A stretch of DNA of 37,449 nucleotides from Bacillota bacterium (GTDB lineage Bacteria > Bacillota > Clostridia > Christensenellales > UMGS416), in NCBI GenBank assembly GCA_023428265.1, contig JAEYYW010000177.1:1-37449 (forward strand), given 5' to 3'. This document shows, one piece after another, positions 9,030-16,057 of the stretch. A program made the translations under genes and the position numbers. The notes beneath the pieces are model-generated. The model did no database searches, had not been told where the DNA came from, and worked only from the letters and a program-made list of their open reading frames with translations. Position 1 is the first letter of the stretch, and each line of letters begins with the position of its first letter.

Positions 9030-10511
9030 TCAGCCCTTCTCCAGTTCAAACCAGAACGTGGCGCCTTTGCCCTTCACACTGTCCACCCCATAGTTCATCC
9101 GGTGCAGGTCCATGATTGATTTCACTATGGAGAGGCCCAACCCGGTGCCGGCCACGGCCCTGCGGTGCTCTTTGTCCACCTTGTAGTAGCGATCCCAGAT
9201 CAGGGCGATGTCTTCTTGGGCGATGCCCTCGCCATTGTCCGCCACCAGCAGGCGCACCGTGCTGCCCTGGTCGCGGATGGCAAGCGTGACCGTTTTGTCT
9301 TCCCCGGAATAATTGATGGCGTTGTTGATCAGGTTGTAGAGCACCTGCTCGATGCGGGCTTCGTCGGCCTTCACCACCAGCGGGCCCTCCTGCCGGTATT
9401 GGAAACGGTAGCCTTCCTTCTGCGCCAGGCCGTCATACCGGGTGAGGATGCGCCGGATCGTGGCGTCCAGATCAAACTCCACCGGCTGATAAGGCACCGC
9501 GCCGGATTGCAGCTGCGACAGGTCCAGCAGGTTCTGCACCAGATTGGTGAGCCGGTCGCATTCCTCCACGATCACCGAGACGTTCTGATCGCGCTTCTTC
9601 TTGTTGTCACCGGTGAGGTCCCGGATCATCTCGGCGTAAAGCCGGATCATCGTCAGCGGCGTCCTGAGGTCGTGGGAGACATTGGCGATGAGCTCCCGGC
9701 GGGTGCCTTCCGCCTGCTGCAGCGCCCCGGTGGCATAATTCAACGTGTCGGCCAGTTGGTTCACCTCGGTGTATCCGCCCCGGTCAAAGGCCATGTCATA
9801 ACGACCCCGGGCCAGCAGCTTTGCCTTGCCGGTGATGCCGGTGAGCGGTCGGGAGATGGACAGCGCGATCAGGATGGAGACCACCAGCGCCAGAGCGAGG
9901 ATGGCCACGGTGATGATCAGGAGCTGGCTGCTCAGGATGTTTACCGTGTCTTTGAGGGGCTGCAGCGGAGAGCTGATCATCAGCAGCGCCTTTTCGCCGT
10001 CGGCGTTTTGCAGCACGCGGCCATACAGCATCATCTGGCCGCCGCGCCGGTCTTCAAAATATTGCATGGACTCGCCGTCCTGCTCAGCGAGTATTGTTTT
10101 GGCAAAGGATTCAAACACGCTCGGCCCGCCGATACGGCCCAAGGGGGGATTGCTTGACCCAAGGCCTTCCGGCGGAATTCTCATGCCCTCCACCTGCGAG
10201 CGATAATCGCGGCCCACAGGGTCTCTGCGATAAAGGCTTTCCCCCGCGGTGTTGGTAATTGTGACAAACAGGTCGCTTTTGTTCACAATGCCGTCCAGCT
10301 GCGTCTCCAGCGCCTGGCCCTGGATCTGTGCATAAAGCGCCTGGATGCGGCCGGCCTCATCGAGAATGTGGTCGGTCTTGATGCCGCGGTAAAACACATT
10401 GATAAACACAATCTGCAGCAGCCACAGCAGCAGCAGAATCGCCGCTGAATAGGCCATGATGTATAGCCAGACGCGGAAGCCCAGGCTTTTGAAATCCAGC
10501 TTACCCTTCAA
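9030..10511 (-). CDS. Sensor histidine kinase (HAMP, HisKA, HATPase)
   Basis: About 493 aa, beginning at a TTG that overlaps the response regulator stop by 11 bases. Two membrane segments (about 14-37 and 190-215) bracket an extracellular sensor region of about 150 residues with no recognised motif. A HAMP linker (SISRPLTGITGKAKLLARGRYD) follows, then the phosphoacceptor block NVSHDLRTPL, and an ATPase domain with NLINNAINYS (N box), DNGEGI (G1) and GTGLGLSIVKSIM (G2). It should phosphorylate the regulator encoded just upstream. Its coupling to a MacAB-type exporter suggests sensing of envelope stress or a peptide/antimicrobial; that substrate is inferred. The weak TTG start leaves the exact N-terminus uncertain. 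Confidence 0.9.
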   Translation of the reverse strand: MKGKLDFKSLGFRVWLYIMAYSAAILLLLWLLQIVFINVFYRGIKTDHILDEAGRIQALYAQIQGQALETQLDGIVNKSDLFVTITNTAGESLYRRDPVGRDYRSQVEGMRIPPEGLGSSNPPLGRIGGPSVFESFAKTILAEQDGESMQYFEDRRGGQMMLYGRVLQNADGEKALLMISSPLQPLKDTVNILSSQLLIITVAILALALVVSILIALSISRPLTGITGKAKLLARGRYDMAFDRGGYTEVNQLADTLNYATGALQQAEGTRRELIANVSHDLRTPLTMIRLYAEMIRDLTGDNKKKRDQNVSVIVEECDRLTNLVQNLLDLSQLQSGAVPYQPVEFDLDATIRRILTRYDGLAQKEGYRFQYRQEGPLVVKADEARIEQVLYNLINNAINYSGEDKTVTLAIRDQGSTVRLLVADNGEGIAQEDIALIWDRYYKVDKEHRRAVAGTGLGLSIVKSIMDLHRMNYGVDSVKGKGATFWFELEKG

Positions 10512-11178
10512 ACTTATACCCCATTCCCCGCAGCGTCACGATGTGGCCCCTGTAATCGCCCAGGCTGGCCCGCAGCATCTTGACATGGGCGTCCACGGTG
10601 CGGTCGTCGCCGCAATATTCATAGCCCCACACCTTGGAAAGGAGTTGGTCGCGGGTGAAGGCGATGTTGCGGTTGCGCACCAGGAAAAACAAAAGGTCAT
10701 ACTCCTTGGGCGTCATCGCGGCGGCCTGACCATCCACCAGCACCCGGCGGCCCAGAAAGTCCACCTCCAGCCCGCCGAACTTTATTTTATCCGGCTGCTC
10801 CGGCTGCGGCGGCACAGGGGCACGGCTGCGCTGCACAATGGCCTTGATGCGGGCCATCAGCTCCTTGCCGCTGAAGGGCTTCACCACATAGTCGTCAATG
10901 CCCAGCTCAAAGCCAAAGAGCTTATCATATTCCTCCCCCCGCGCCGAGAGCATCAGCACCGGCATGGCGCTGAGCTTCCGGATTTCCTTGCAGGCCGAAT
11001 AGCCGTCCAGCCGGGGCATCATGATATCCAGCACGGCCAGGTCAAAAGTCTGGGCGCGCGCCAGCTCCACAGCCTGCATGCCGTCGGCGGCCTCGGTGAC
11101 CTGCCAGCCCTCAAACTCGGCATACTCGCGGATCGCCTCGCGGATGCGGCTCTCATCGTCTGCCACCAGGATATGCAT
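10501..11178 (-). CDS. OmpR/PhoB-family response regulator
   Basis: 225 aa with the start MHILVADDES. The ATG at 11178 has AAAGGAAG about eight bases upstream, so the longer in-frame reading to 11280 is not favoured. The receiver domain has acidic residues at D8-D9, the phosphorylation site D51 in LAVLDIMMP, and KPFSGKELMARI near 103. A winged-helix DNA-binding domain covers about 130-225 (TPKEYDLLFFLVRN, WGYEYCGDDRTVDAHVKMLR). It likely controls the exporter operon that precedes it. The TGAAAG repeats near 14936-14974 are the best candidate site. An extended -10 promoter at 11221-11226 could drive it independently of the transporter genes. Confidence 0.93.
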   Translation of the reverse strand: MHILVADDESRIREAIREYAEFEGWQVTEAADGMQAVELARAQTFDLAVLDIMMPRLDGYSACKEIRKLSAMPVLMLSARGEEYDKLFGFELGIDDYVVKPFSGKELMARIKAIVQRSRAPVPPQPEQPDKIKFGGLEVDFLGRRVLVDGQAAAMTPKEYDLLFFLVRNRNIAFTRDQLLSKVWGYEYCGDDRTVDAHVKMLRASLGDYRGHIVTLRGMGYKFEG

Positions 11179-11220
11179 CGGGTCACTTCCTTTGATCAGC
11201 ATCACATAATTCCGATTGAG

Positions 11221-11226
11221 ATTATA
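11221..11226 (-). promoter_or_regulatory. Extended -10 promoter for the response regulator/kinase pair
   Basis: Read on the minus strand the sequence is TGGTATAAT, a perfect TATAAT with an upstream TGn extension, about 43 bases before the regulator start at 11178. No good -35 is visible, as expected for an extended -10 promoter. It would let the two-component genes be expressed apart from the exporter genes. Confidence 0.55.
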
Positions 11227-11236
11227 CCATGATTTT

Positions 11237-11278
11237 GCCCTCCCCTCTGCCGCCATCTTCAGGGGCAGAGGGAAGGGC
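11237..11278. other. Long intergenic hairpin between permease and response regulator genes
   Basis: Two 15-base arms (11237-11251 and 11264-11278) pair with a single mismatch around a 12-base loop. No U-run follows on either strand, so it is not a standard terminator. It lies just upstream of the internal promoter and could slow or process read-through transcripts from the exporter genes. Confidence 0.6.
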
Positions 11279-11302
11279 ACAGGATTTGCTCAGGAGCCAA
11301 TG

Positions 11303-12478
11303 TTATCCGTCATAGCGCAGCGCGTCGATGGGCCGCAGCTTCGACGCCTTGTTTGCCGGATACATGCCGAACGCCACGCCGATCAAAAGGGAGAACCCAA
11401 TGGCCAGCTCGGCCACACCGGGGGAGAGCGTGAGCGACATCGACAGCGCCCGGGATAGCACACCCATCAGGCCCATCGCCATCAGCAGGCCGAGCAGGCC
11501 GCCCAGGCCGCTCACCACCAGCGCCTCAATCAAAAATTGCATCAGGATGTTTCCCCGGGCCGCCCCAATGGCCTTGCGGATGCCGATTTCACGGGTGCGC
11601 TCCGACACCGACACAAGCATGATGTTCATGATGCCGATGCCGCCCACCAGCAACGAGATCCCCGCGATGCCGCCCAGCATCAGAGTGAGTGTGGCCGTGG
11701 TGTCGCTGATTGTCTCCAGCATGTCGCTTTGGTTGAAAATATTGTAGGCATCCTCATCATGATAGATGTTCATGAGATAGCTTTCCACAATGGACTCCGC
11801 CACAGACACCGTGTCCGCCGAGGTGGCCGACACATAAAACGTGCGGATGCGGGGCGAGAAGAAAAGGCGCTGCCCCAGCGTGAAGGGGATCACAATCCGG
11901 CTGTCGCTGGACCCGGAAGACGTGGAGCCCTTCTCCGCCAGCACACCCACGATGGTGAACTCATAGCCGTCGATGCGAATCTGCTCGCCCACCACGTTGC
12001 GGGTGCCAAACAGCTCGTCGGCCACGTCCACACCCACCACGGCCACATAGCTGCGGTTATCCAGATCGGGCTGCTTCAGAAAGCGGCCGGACTGCACCTT
12101 GAGGTTTCGGATCGTGTCATAACCGGGCACGACGGCCTCCACAGTGCCCTCGTCATAGGAAACATCACCGGCCTTGGCCGTCACCGATTGTGACAGCACC
12201 GGCGCGATGCCGCTGATGTAGCCGGCGTTGCTGTTGGCCAGCTCCGTCAGGGCCTCGGTCGTGAGAGGATTGTTGCGGTAGCTGCGGATGTTTACGGTGA
12301 GCAGGTTGGTGCCCAGAGACTCGATGCTGGATGTCACGCTGGAGGTGGTGCCTTGCGCGATGGCGATCAGCACGACTACGGCGATCACGCCGATGACCAC
12401 GCCCAGCATCGTGAGAAAGGAGCGCATCTTGTTGCCGGCGATGGCCTTGAAGGCCATGCGGATCGATTGCAGGATCAT
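11303..12478 (-). CDS. MacB/FtsX-type ABC transporter permease
   Basis: 391 aa. One N-terminal membrane segment (about 18-42) is followed by an extracellular MacB periplasmic core-like domain (about 45-235, including SRIVIPFTLGQRLFF). Three C-terminal membrane segments follow, starting with LMLGGIAGISLLVGGIGIMNIMLVSVSERTREIGIRKAIGA, the signature of this family. The ATG overlaps the ATPase stop (ATGA). With the neighbouring ATPase and fusion protein it forms a tripartite-like exporter. Gram-positive versions act without an outer-membrane channel, usually on peptides, macrolides or lipids. The substrate here is unknown. Confidence 0.93.
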   Translation of the reverse strand: MILQSIRMAFKAIAGNKMRSFLTMLGVVIGVIAVVVLIAIAQGTTSSVTSSIESLGTNLLTVNIRSYRNNPLTTEALTELANSNAGYISGIAPVLSQSVTAKAGDVSYDEGTVEAVVPGYDTIRNLKVQSGRFLKQPDLDNRSYVAVVGVDVADELFGTRNVVGEQIRIDGYEFTIVGVLAEKGSTSSGSSDSRIVIPFTLGQRLFFSPRIRTFYVSATSADTVSVAESIVESYLMNIYHDEDAYNIFNQSDMLETISDTTATLTLMLGGIAGISLLVGGIGIMNIMLVSVSERTREIGIRKAIGAARGNILMQFLIEALVVSGLGGLLGLLMAMGLMGVLSRALSMSLTLSPGVAELAIGFSLLIGVAFGMYPANKASKLRPIDALRYDG

Positions 12479-13149
12479 GCGGTTTCCCCCCCTTTGATGC
12501 GGCCGTCCTCAAGCAGGACCTGGCGCTGAGCCTGGGCCGCCACACTGGCGTCGTGGGTGATCAGCACGATGGTGTTGCCCCGCTGGTGCAGCTCATGAAA
12601 CAGCTCCAGAATCTCCCGGCCAGTTTTGCTGTCCAGATTGCCGGTGGGCTCGTCGGCCAGGATCATCGAGGGGCTGCCGGCCAGGGCGCGGGCCACCGCC
12701 ACGCGCTGCTGCTGGCCGCCGGAAAGCTCATTGGGCCGGTGCCTGACGCGGTCGGCCAGGCCCACCTGCTCCAGCGCCTTCATCGCCTGCTTTTTTCGGG
12801 CGGAGCGGCTCAGGTTCTGATAGACCAGCGGCAGCTCCACATTTTCCAGCGCCGTGAGCTTGGGCAGCAGGTTGAACCCCTGAAACACAAAGCCGATGTT
12901 TTTGTTGCGGATGCGGGCCAGCTGCCGCTCTCCATAGTTGCCGATGGGCCGGCCGTCCAGCTCATAGACGCCGCAGTCAGCCACATCCAGGCAGCCGATG
13001 ATGTTCATCAGCGTGGACTTCCCGCTGCCCGATGGGCCCACGATGGCAACGAACTCGCCGTCGCGCACTTCCAGCGACACACCGTCCAGGGCTGCCACGG
13101 TCTCGTTGCCCATCCTGTATCGCTTGACGATATCCTTCATGACGATCAT
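12475..13149 (-). CDS. ABC transporter ATPase (MacB/LolD type)
   Basis: 224 aa from the ATG at 13149, chosen because GAGG stands eight bases upstream. A GTG at 13158 would add three residues. Walker A is GPSGSGKS at 38-45, the Q loop is FVFQGFNLLP, the signature is LSGGQQQR at 142-149, Walker B is MILADEPTGNLD near 162-173, and the switch His is in VLITHD. Length and motifs are those of the LolD/MacB ATPase family that energises FtsX-type permeases. It sits between the fusion-protein and permease genes and overlaps the latter by four bases. Confidence 0.95.
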   Translation of the reverse strand: MIVMKDIVKRYRMGNETVAALDGVSLEVRDGEFVAIVGPSGSGKSTLMNIIGCLDVADCGVYELDGRPIGNYGERQLARIRNKNIGFVFQGFNLLPKLTALENVELPLVYQNLSRSARKKQAMKALEQVGLADRVRHRPNELSGGQQQRVAVARALAGSPSMILADEPTGNLDSKTGREILELFHELHQRGNTIVLITHDASVAAQAQRQVLLEDGRIKGGETA

Positions 13150-13166
13150 TTCCAACACCTCGCCGC

Positions 13167-14795
13167 TCAGTTGCCGCCGGGCATGCCGCCGCTTGGCCGC
13201 TGGCCACCGCTGGGCCGCTGGCCTGCACCGGGCATGCCGCCGCCTTCCATGCCGGGGAACATCATGCCACCCTGCCGCTGGCTGCCGCTGGAACCGGCAG
13301 ACTTGGTGCGCACAACCACCACCTGGTCGTCCGCCGTCAGGCCGCCGGTGATTTCCACATAGTTGTCGCTGGACATGCCCGTTTTCACCACGGTGCGCTC
13401 ACCGGGGGCCTCGGTGCTGTTTTCGGGCAGCGAGCCGGTATACAGCCACACATATTGCTCACCCCGGGAGGAGTTCAAGGCATCCATGGGCAGCAGCAGC
13501 ACGCCCTCGTGCTTTTCAATGACGATGGTGGCGGTTGCGTTCATGCCCACTTTGAGCGCGCTGTCTGCGGAATCCATTGTGATCGCGACCTTATAGGTCG
13601 TGACGCCGTTGCTGCTGGTGCCGATCTGCGAAATGCTTTCCACCGTGCCCTCAAAGCGCTTGCCGGTGAACGCATCCATCGTGATCTTGGCTTTCTGGCC
13701 CACTGAGACGCTGTTGATATCCAGCTCATCCACCGACACTTCCAGCCTGACCGCGCCGCCGGTCAGCACCGTGGCCACGATGTCGCCGGCCTTCAGCGTC
13801 TGGCCGCTTGCCACAGACACCGTCTGCACTGTGCCGTCCTCACCGGCCACCAGCTTTCCGGTTTGCATGAGCTCGCGGATTTCAGCCAGCGCCTCGGCCT
13901 TGTCGGCCCGGGCGGCCACCTGGTTGAGATATTCCTCCGGCATCCGGATGCCCACCAGATACAGCAGCTTTGTGCGGTTGCCCACCTTCTGGTTGAGGCT
14001 CACATAGATCTTGCCGACGGAGCCGGAGTCAGCCGTCACATAGTAGGGCCGGTTCACCGCCAGCGTGCCGGTGCCCAGCTTGTTGCCGTCGGTGTCATAG
14101 AGCACGGCGGCGGCGCCCAGGGCCGGGCCGTTGTCCGTCAGCGTCACCGTGGCGGTCTTGCCGTGGGCGCTCAGCTCCTCCACCAGGCCCTTATAGGTGC
14201 TGCCGCCGGTTTTTACCCGCACAGTCTCGCCGATGGCCACGCTGTTGGCGGTGGCAAGCGTCACGGCAAGTTTCATCTTGCCGTCGGTGGATAGCAGCAG
14301 CAGGCCCTTGGACTTTGCGGTCACCTCTGCCGCGGAGTCGCCCACGCCGCACAGGATCTGCTTGACCCGGCCCTGCACCGATGTGGTCAGTGTGGAGGCA
14401 CTGGGCTGCGAAGCGATCATCTGGGCCAACGAGGTGTCGATGGTGTCAATCTCCGCCTGCAGCGTCGCAGCCTGGTCGGAAAGGGCATCCACATCGACGG
14501 TCGCCAGCGTGTCGCCGGCTTTCACGTTTTGGCCGGCCTTTACCATCACTTCTTTGATCTCCACATCCTGCGGAGCGGTCACCGTCTCGGTGCCGCCGGC
14601 GGTCAGCGTGCCGGTGCCGGTGACCGACTTCTCCAGATCGCCGGTGGTGAGCTTCACCACCTGGTAGGTCGTGCCGGCTGCGGCTTTGCTGCTGCCGCCG
14701 CCGAAAATGCCCCGGGAATAGAGCAGGCCTGCACCGCCCAGTGCGGCGACCACCACCACGGCCACAATGATAGGGACCACTTTCTTGCGTCTCAT
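13167..14795 (-). CDS. MacA/HlyD-like membrane fusion protein
   Basis: 542 aa. GGGAGG lies eight bases before the ATG. A basic N-terminus leads into one membrane anchor (about 6-28). Lipoyl-like halves are visible in VEIKEVMVKAGQNVKAGDTLATVD (near 75-98) and GTVQTVSVASGQTLKAGDIVATV (near 316-338), followed by beta-barrel segments (RLEVSVDELDINSVSVGQKAKI). The piece between the halves is unusually long, about 220 residues, and contains its own beta-rich stretch rather than only a coiled-coil hairpin. The last 40 residues are rich in Gly, Met, Pro and Gln with a QRPSGG repeat. It should bridge the permease to the cell wall side of the exporter. It is the first gene of the exporter operon. Confidence 0.88.
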   Translation of the reverse strand: MRRKKVVPIIVAVVVVAALGGAGLLYSRGIFGGGSSKAAAGTTYQVVKLTTGDLEKSVTGTGTLTAGGTETVTAPQDVEIKEVMVKAGQNVKAGDTLATVDVDALSDQAATLQAEIDTIDTSLAQMIASQPSASTLTTSVQGRVKQILCGVGDSAAEVTAKSKGLLLLSTDGKMKLAVTLATANSVAIGETVRVKTGGSTYKGLVEELSAHGKTATVTLTDNGPALGAAAVLYDTDGNKLGTGTLAVNRPYYVTADSGSVGKIYVSLNQKVGNRTKLLYLVGIRMPEEYLNQVAARADKAEALAEIRELMQTGKLVAGEDGTVQTVSVASGQTLKAGDIVATVLTGGAVRLEVSVDELDINSVSVGQKAKITMDAFTGKRFEGTVESISQIGTSSNGVTTYKVAITMDSADSALKVGMNATATIVIEKHEGVLLLPMDALNSSRGEQYVWLYTGSLPENSTEAPGERTVVKTGMSSDNYVEITGGLTADDQVVVVRTKSAGSSGSQRQGGMMFPGMEGGGMPGAGQRPSGGQRPSGGMPGGN

Positions 14796-14896
14796 CCGGA
14801 ATGCCTCCCATATGCAATTTCATTCTTTGGTCATTTTTCCTGGTGGAGGCTGCATCTGAACACATGCTGATAGCGCCTCCGTCTGGCATCAAAGGC

Positions 14897-14902
14897 AGTA
14901 TA
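14897..14902 (-). promoter_or_regulatory. Candidate -10 element of the exporter operon
   Basis: On the minus strand TATACT lies about 100 bases before the fusion-protein start. The hexamer 17 bases upstream (TTCGGT) is a poor -35, which would suit an activator-dependent promoter. The TGAAAG repeats begin 34 bases further upstream. Confidence 0.4.
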
Positions 14903-14932
14903 AAATTTGCATAGGGAAACCGAATGCATGTT

Positions 14933-14974
14933 TTGTGAAAGATTTGTACTGATTGTATGAAAGGATTGTGAAAG
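14933..14974 (-). promoter_or_regulatory. Direct repeats, candidate response-regulator binding site
   Basis: TGAAAG occurs at 14936-14941, 14958-14963 and 14969-14974, that is at spacings of 22 and 11 bases. Two of the copies extend to an identical TTGTGAAAG. OmpR/PhoB-family regulators typically bind direct repeats with about 11-bp periodicity just upstream of a weak -35, which is the arrangement here. Confidence 0.5.
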
Positions 14975-15030
14975 CGGGATCTGAAAAACAAGCCAGAAGG
15001 AAATGAGTGATTTAAACTGCTCCCGCGTGC

Positions 15031-15405
15031 TTAGCGGTGTGCGTCCAAATATTTGCGCATCGCCGCAATTGACTCCTTGCTGATCACATGCTCAATGGCG
15101 CAGGCGTCAGTCTCCGCGTTTTCCTCCCCGACGGAGAGCACACCAATGAGGAATTGCTTGATCGTGGCATGCTTTTGCGAGATTGATCTGGCAAGCTCGA
15201 TGCCCTGCGCGGTCAGGCGGATCTCCTGATACTTCTCATTTGCGATCAGGCCTTTTTCCGCCAGCACCGCCATTGCGTTGTTTGCGCTGGCTTTTGTCAC
15301 ACCCAGATGGGCGGCGATATCGGTGACGCGGGCGCCGGCTCCGTCTGCGGACAATTCATAGACGGTTTCCAGATAGTTTTCCATTGCGACGGTGAGCCTG
15401 TCCAT
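15031..15405 (-). CDS. DtxR/MntR-family metal-dependent transcriptional regulator
   Basis: 124 aa from the ATG at 15405, which has GAAAGGA at an eight-base spacing. The open frame continues upstream to 15531, but that extension would read through the Fur box and lacks a ribosome site. The winged helix covers about 1-65 (MENYLETVYEL, VTDIAAHLGVTKASANNAM). The dimerisation/metal part follows with H, E, E, C and H residues (QKHATIKQFL, EENAETDACAIEHVIS). The SH3-like third domain of DtxR is absent, as in MntR-sized members. Because it diverges from feoA-feoA-feoB, it probably represses iron or manganese uptake. A TGTTAG/CTAACA palindrome near 15556-15573 is a candidate operator. Confidence 0.9.
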   Translation of the reverse strand: MDRLTVAMENYLETVYELSADGAGARVTDIAAHLGVTKASANNAMAVLAEKGLIANEKYQEIRLTAQGIELARSISQKHATIKQFLIGVLSVGEENAETDACAIEHVISKESIAAMRKYLDAHR

Positions 15406-15436
15406 GCCGCGCATCCTTTCCGCATCAAGCATGGGT

Positions 15437-15442
15437 AGTATA
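15437..15442 (-). promoter_or_regulatory. Candidate extended -10 promoter of the DtxR-type regulator gene
   Basis: The minus strand reads TGCTATACT, an extended -10 about 32 bases upstream of the start at 15405. The -35 region is weak. The Fur box lies about 60 bases further upstream, so this promoter may not be directly Fur controlled. Confidence 0.45.
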
Positions 15443-15502
15443 GCACATCCCACCGCCAGAGGAAACAAACCGGAAGGGACGAGCCGCCTCGACAAATCTA
15501 AT

Positions 15503-15522
15503 TGATAATAATTATCATTATC
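15503..15522. promoter_or_regulatory. Fur box
   Basis: 15503-15517 is an exact match to the 7-1-7 inverted repeat TGATAATnATTATCA used by Bacillus Fur. The overlapping 19-mer at 15504-15522 matches the classical GATAATGATAATCATTATC at 17 of 19 positions. It lies eight bases upstream of the feo -35 element, placing the ferrous iron operon under Fur control. Confidence 0.85.
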
Positions 15523-15524
15523 TA

Positions 15525-15554
15525 TTGACACCTGGTTGCCCAGGACTTTATACT
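15525..15554 (+). promoter_or_regulatory. Promoter of the feoA-feoA-feoB operon
   Basis: A perfect -35 TTGACA (15525-15530) is followed after 18 bases by TATACT (15549-15554). It is preceded by the Fur box and followed by a TGTTAG/CTAACA palindrome. Confidence 0.75.
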
Positions 15555-15555
15555 G

Positions 15556-15573
15556 TGTTAGAAAAGACTAACA
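15556..15573. promoter_or_regulatory. Palindrome over the feo transcription start, candidate DtxR-type operator
   Basis: TGTTAG and CTAACA flank a six-base centre. TTAG/CTAA half-sites are characteristic of DtxR/IdeR-type operators. The position just after the -10 element and the divergent DtxR-family gene make it a good repressor site. Confidence 0.5.
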
Positions 15574-15596
15574 ACCAACCCTGAGGAGGTGGCACC

Positions 15597-15809
15597 ATGC
15601 CATTGACAGCGGCACCCATCGGCGTGGAACTGAAAGTTTTGCAGCACCGCGCAAACGGCGATTTAAAACGCCATCTGGACAACCTGGGCATCCTGCCGGG
15701 CCAGAGCATCACGCTGCTGGCGGAAAACGGCGGCGACCTGATCGTGCGCGTGTGCGAGAGCAGGCTGGCCATCAACCGGGGGCTGGCAACGAAGATTTTT
15801 GTGGACTGA
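15597..15809 (+). CDS. feoA: FeoA-domain protein (first copy)
   Basis: 70 aa. GAGGAGG lies upstream of the ATG. It is a small SH3-like FeoA-domain protein, with the family core DLKRHLDNLGILPGQSITLLAENGGDLIVRV. FeoA is a cytoplasmic partner needed for FeoB-dependent Fe(II) uptake. This is the promoter-proximal of two tandem copies, separated from the second by 12 bases. It is less basic at its N-terminus than the second copy, so the two are diverged paralogues rather than a recent duplication. Confidence 0.9.
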   Translation: MPLTAAPIGVELKVLQHRANGDLKRHLDNLGILPGQSITLLAENGGDLIVRVCESRLAINRGLATKIFVD

Positions 15810-15821
15810 GGGGGAGGCACC

Positions 15822-16046
15822 ATGACACTGAAAGAGTTGAGACCGGGCCAACAGGCCACGGTGACCAAGGTGACCGGCGAAGGCGCGGTCCGCCGGCGGC
15901 TGTTTGACATGGGAATCACGCCGGGCGCGCTGGTGGTCATGCGCAAGCTTGCGCCGCTGGGTGACCCGGTGGAGATCACGTTACGGGGATATGAGCTGAG
16001 TGTGCGCAAGGCGGAAGCCGAGGCAGTTCTGGTCGAGCAGGCATGA
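15822..16046 (+). CDS. feoA: FeoA-domain protein (second copy)
   Basis: 74 aa. GGGGGAGG precedes the ATG. It has the classic FeoA pattern: LRPGQQATVTKVTGEGAVRRRLFDMGITPGALV, then GDPVEITLRGYELSVRKAEAEAV. The RRRLFDMGI block is the most conserved part of the family. It stands immediately upstream of feoB and should be its direct partner. Two FeoA proteins per FeoB are common in Clostridia. Confidence 0.94.
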   Translation: MTLKELRPGQQATVTKVTGEGAVRRRLFDMGITPGALVVMRKLAPLGDPVEITLRGYELSVRKAEAEAVLVEQA

Positions 16047-16057
16047 CAGGAGGAGAG

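Noticed and set aside
15406..15531. Longer N-terminus for the DtxR-type regulator
   Set aside because: It would translate the Fur box region, lacks a ribosome site, and the family normally begins near the MDRLTVAMENYLE residues.
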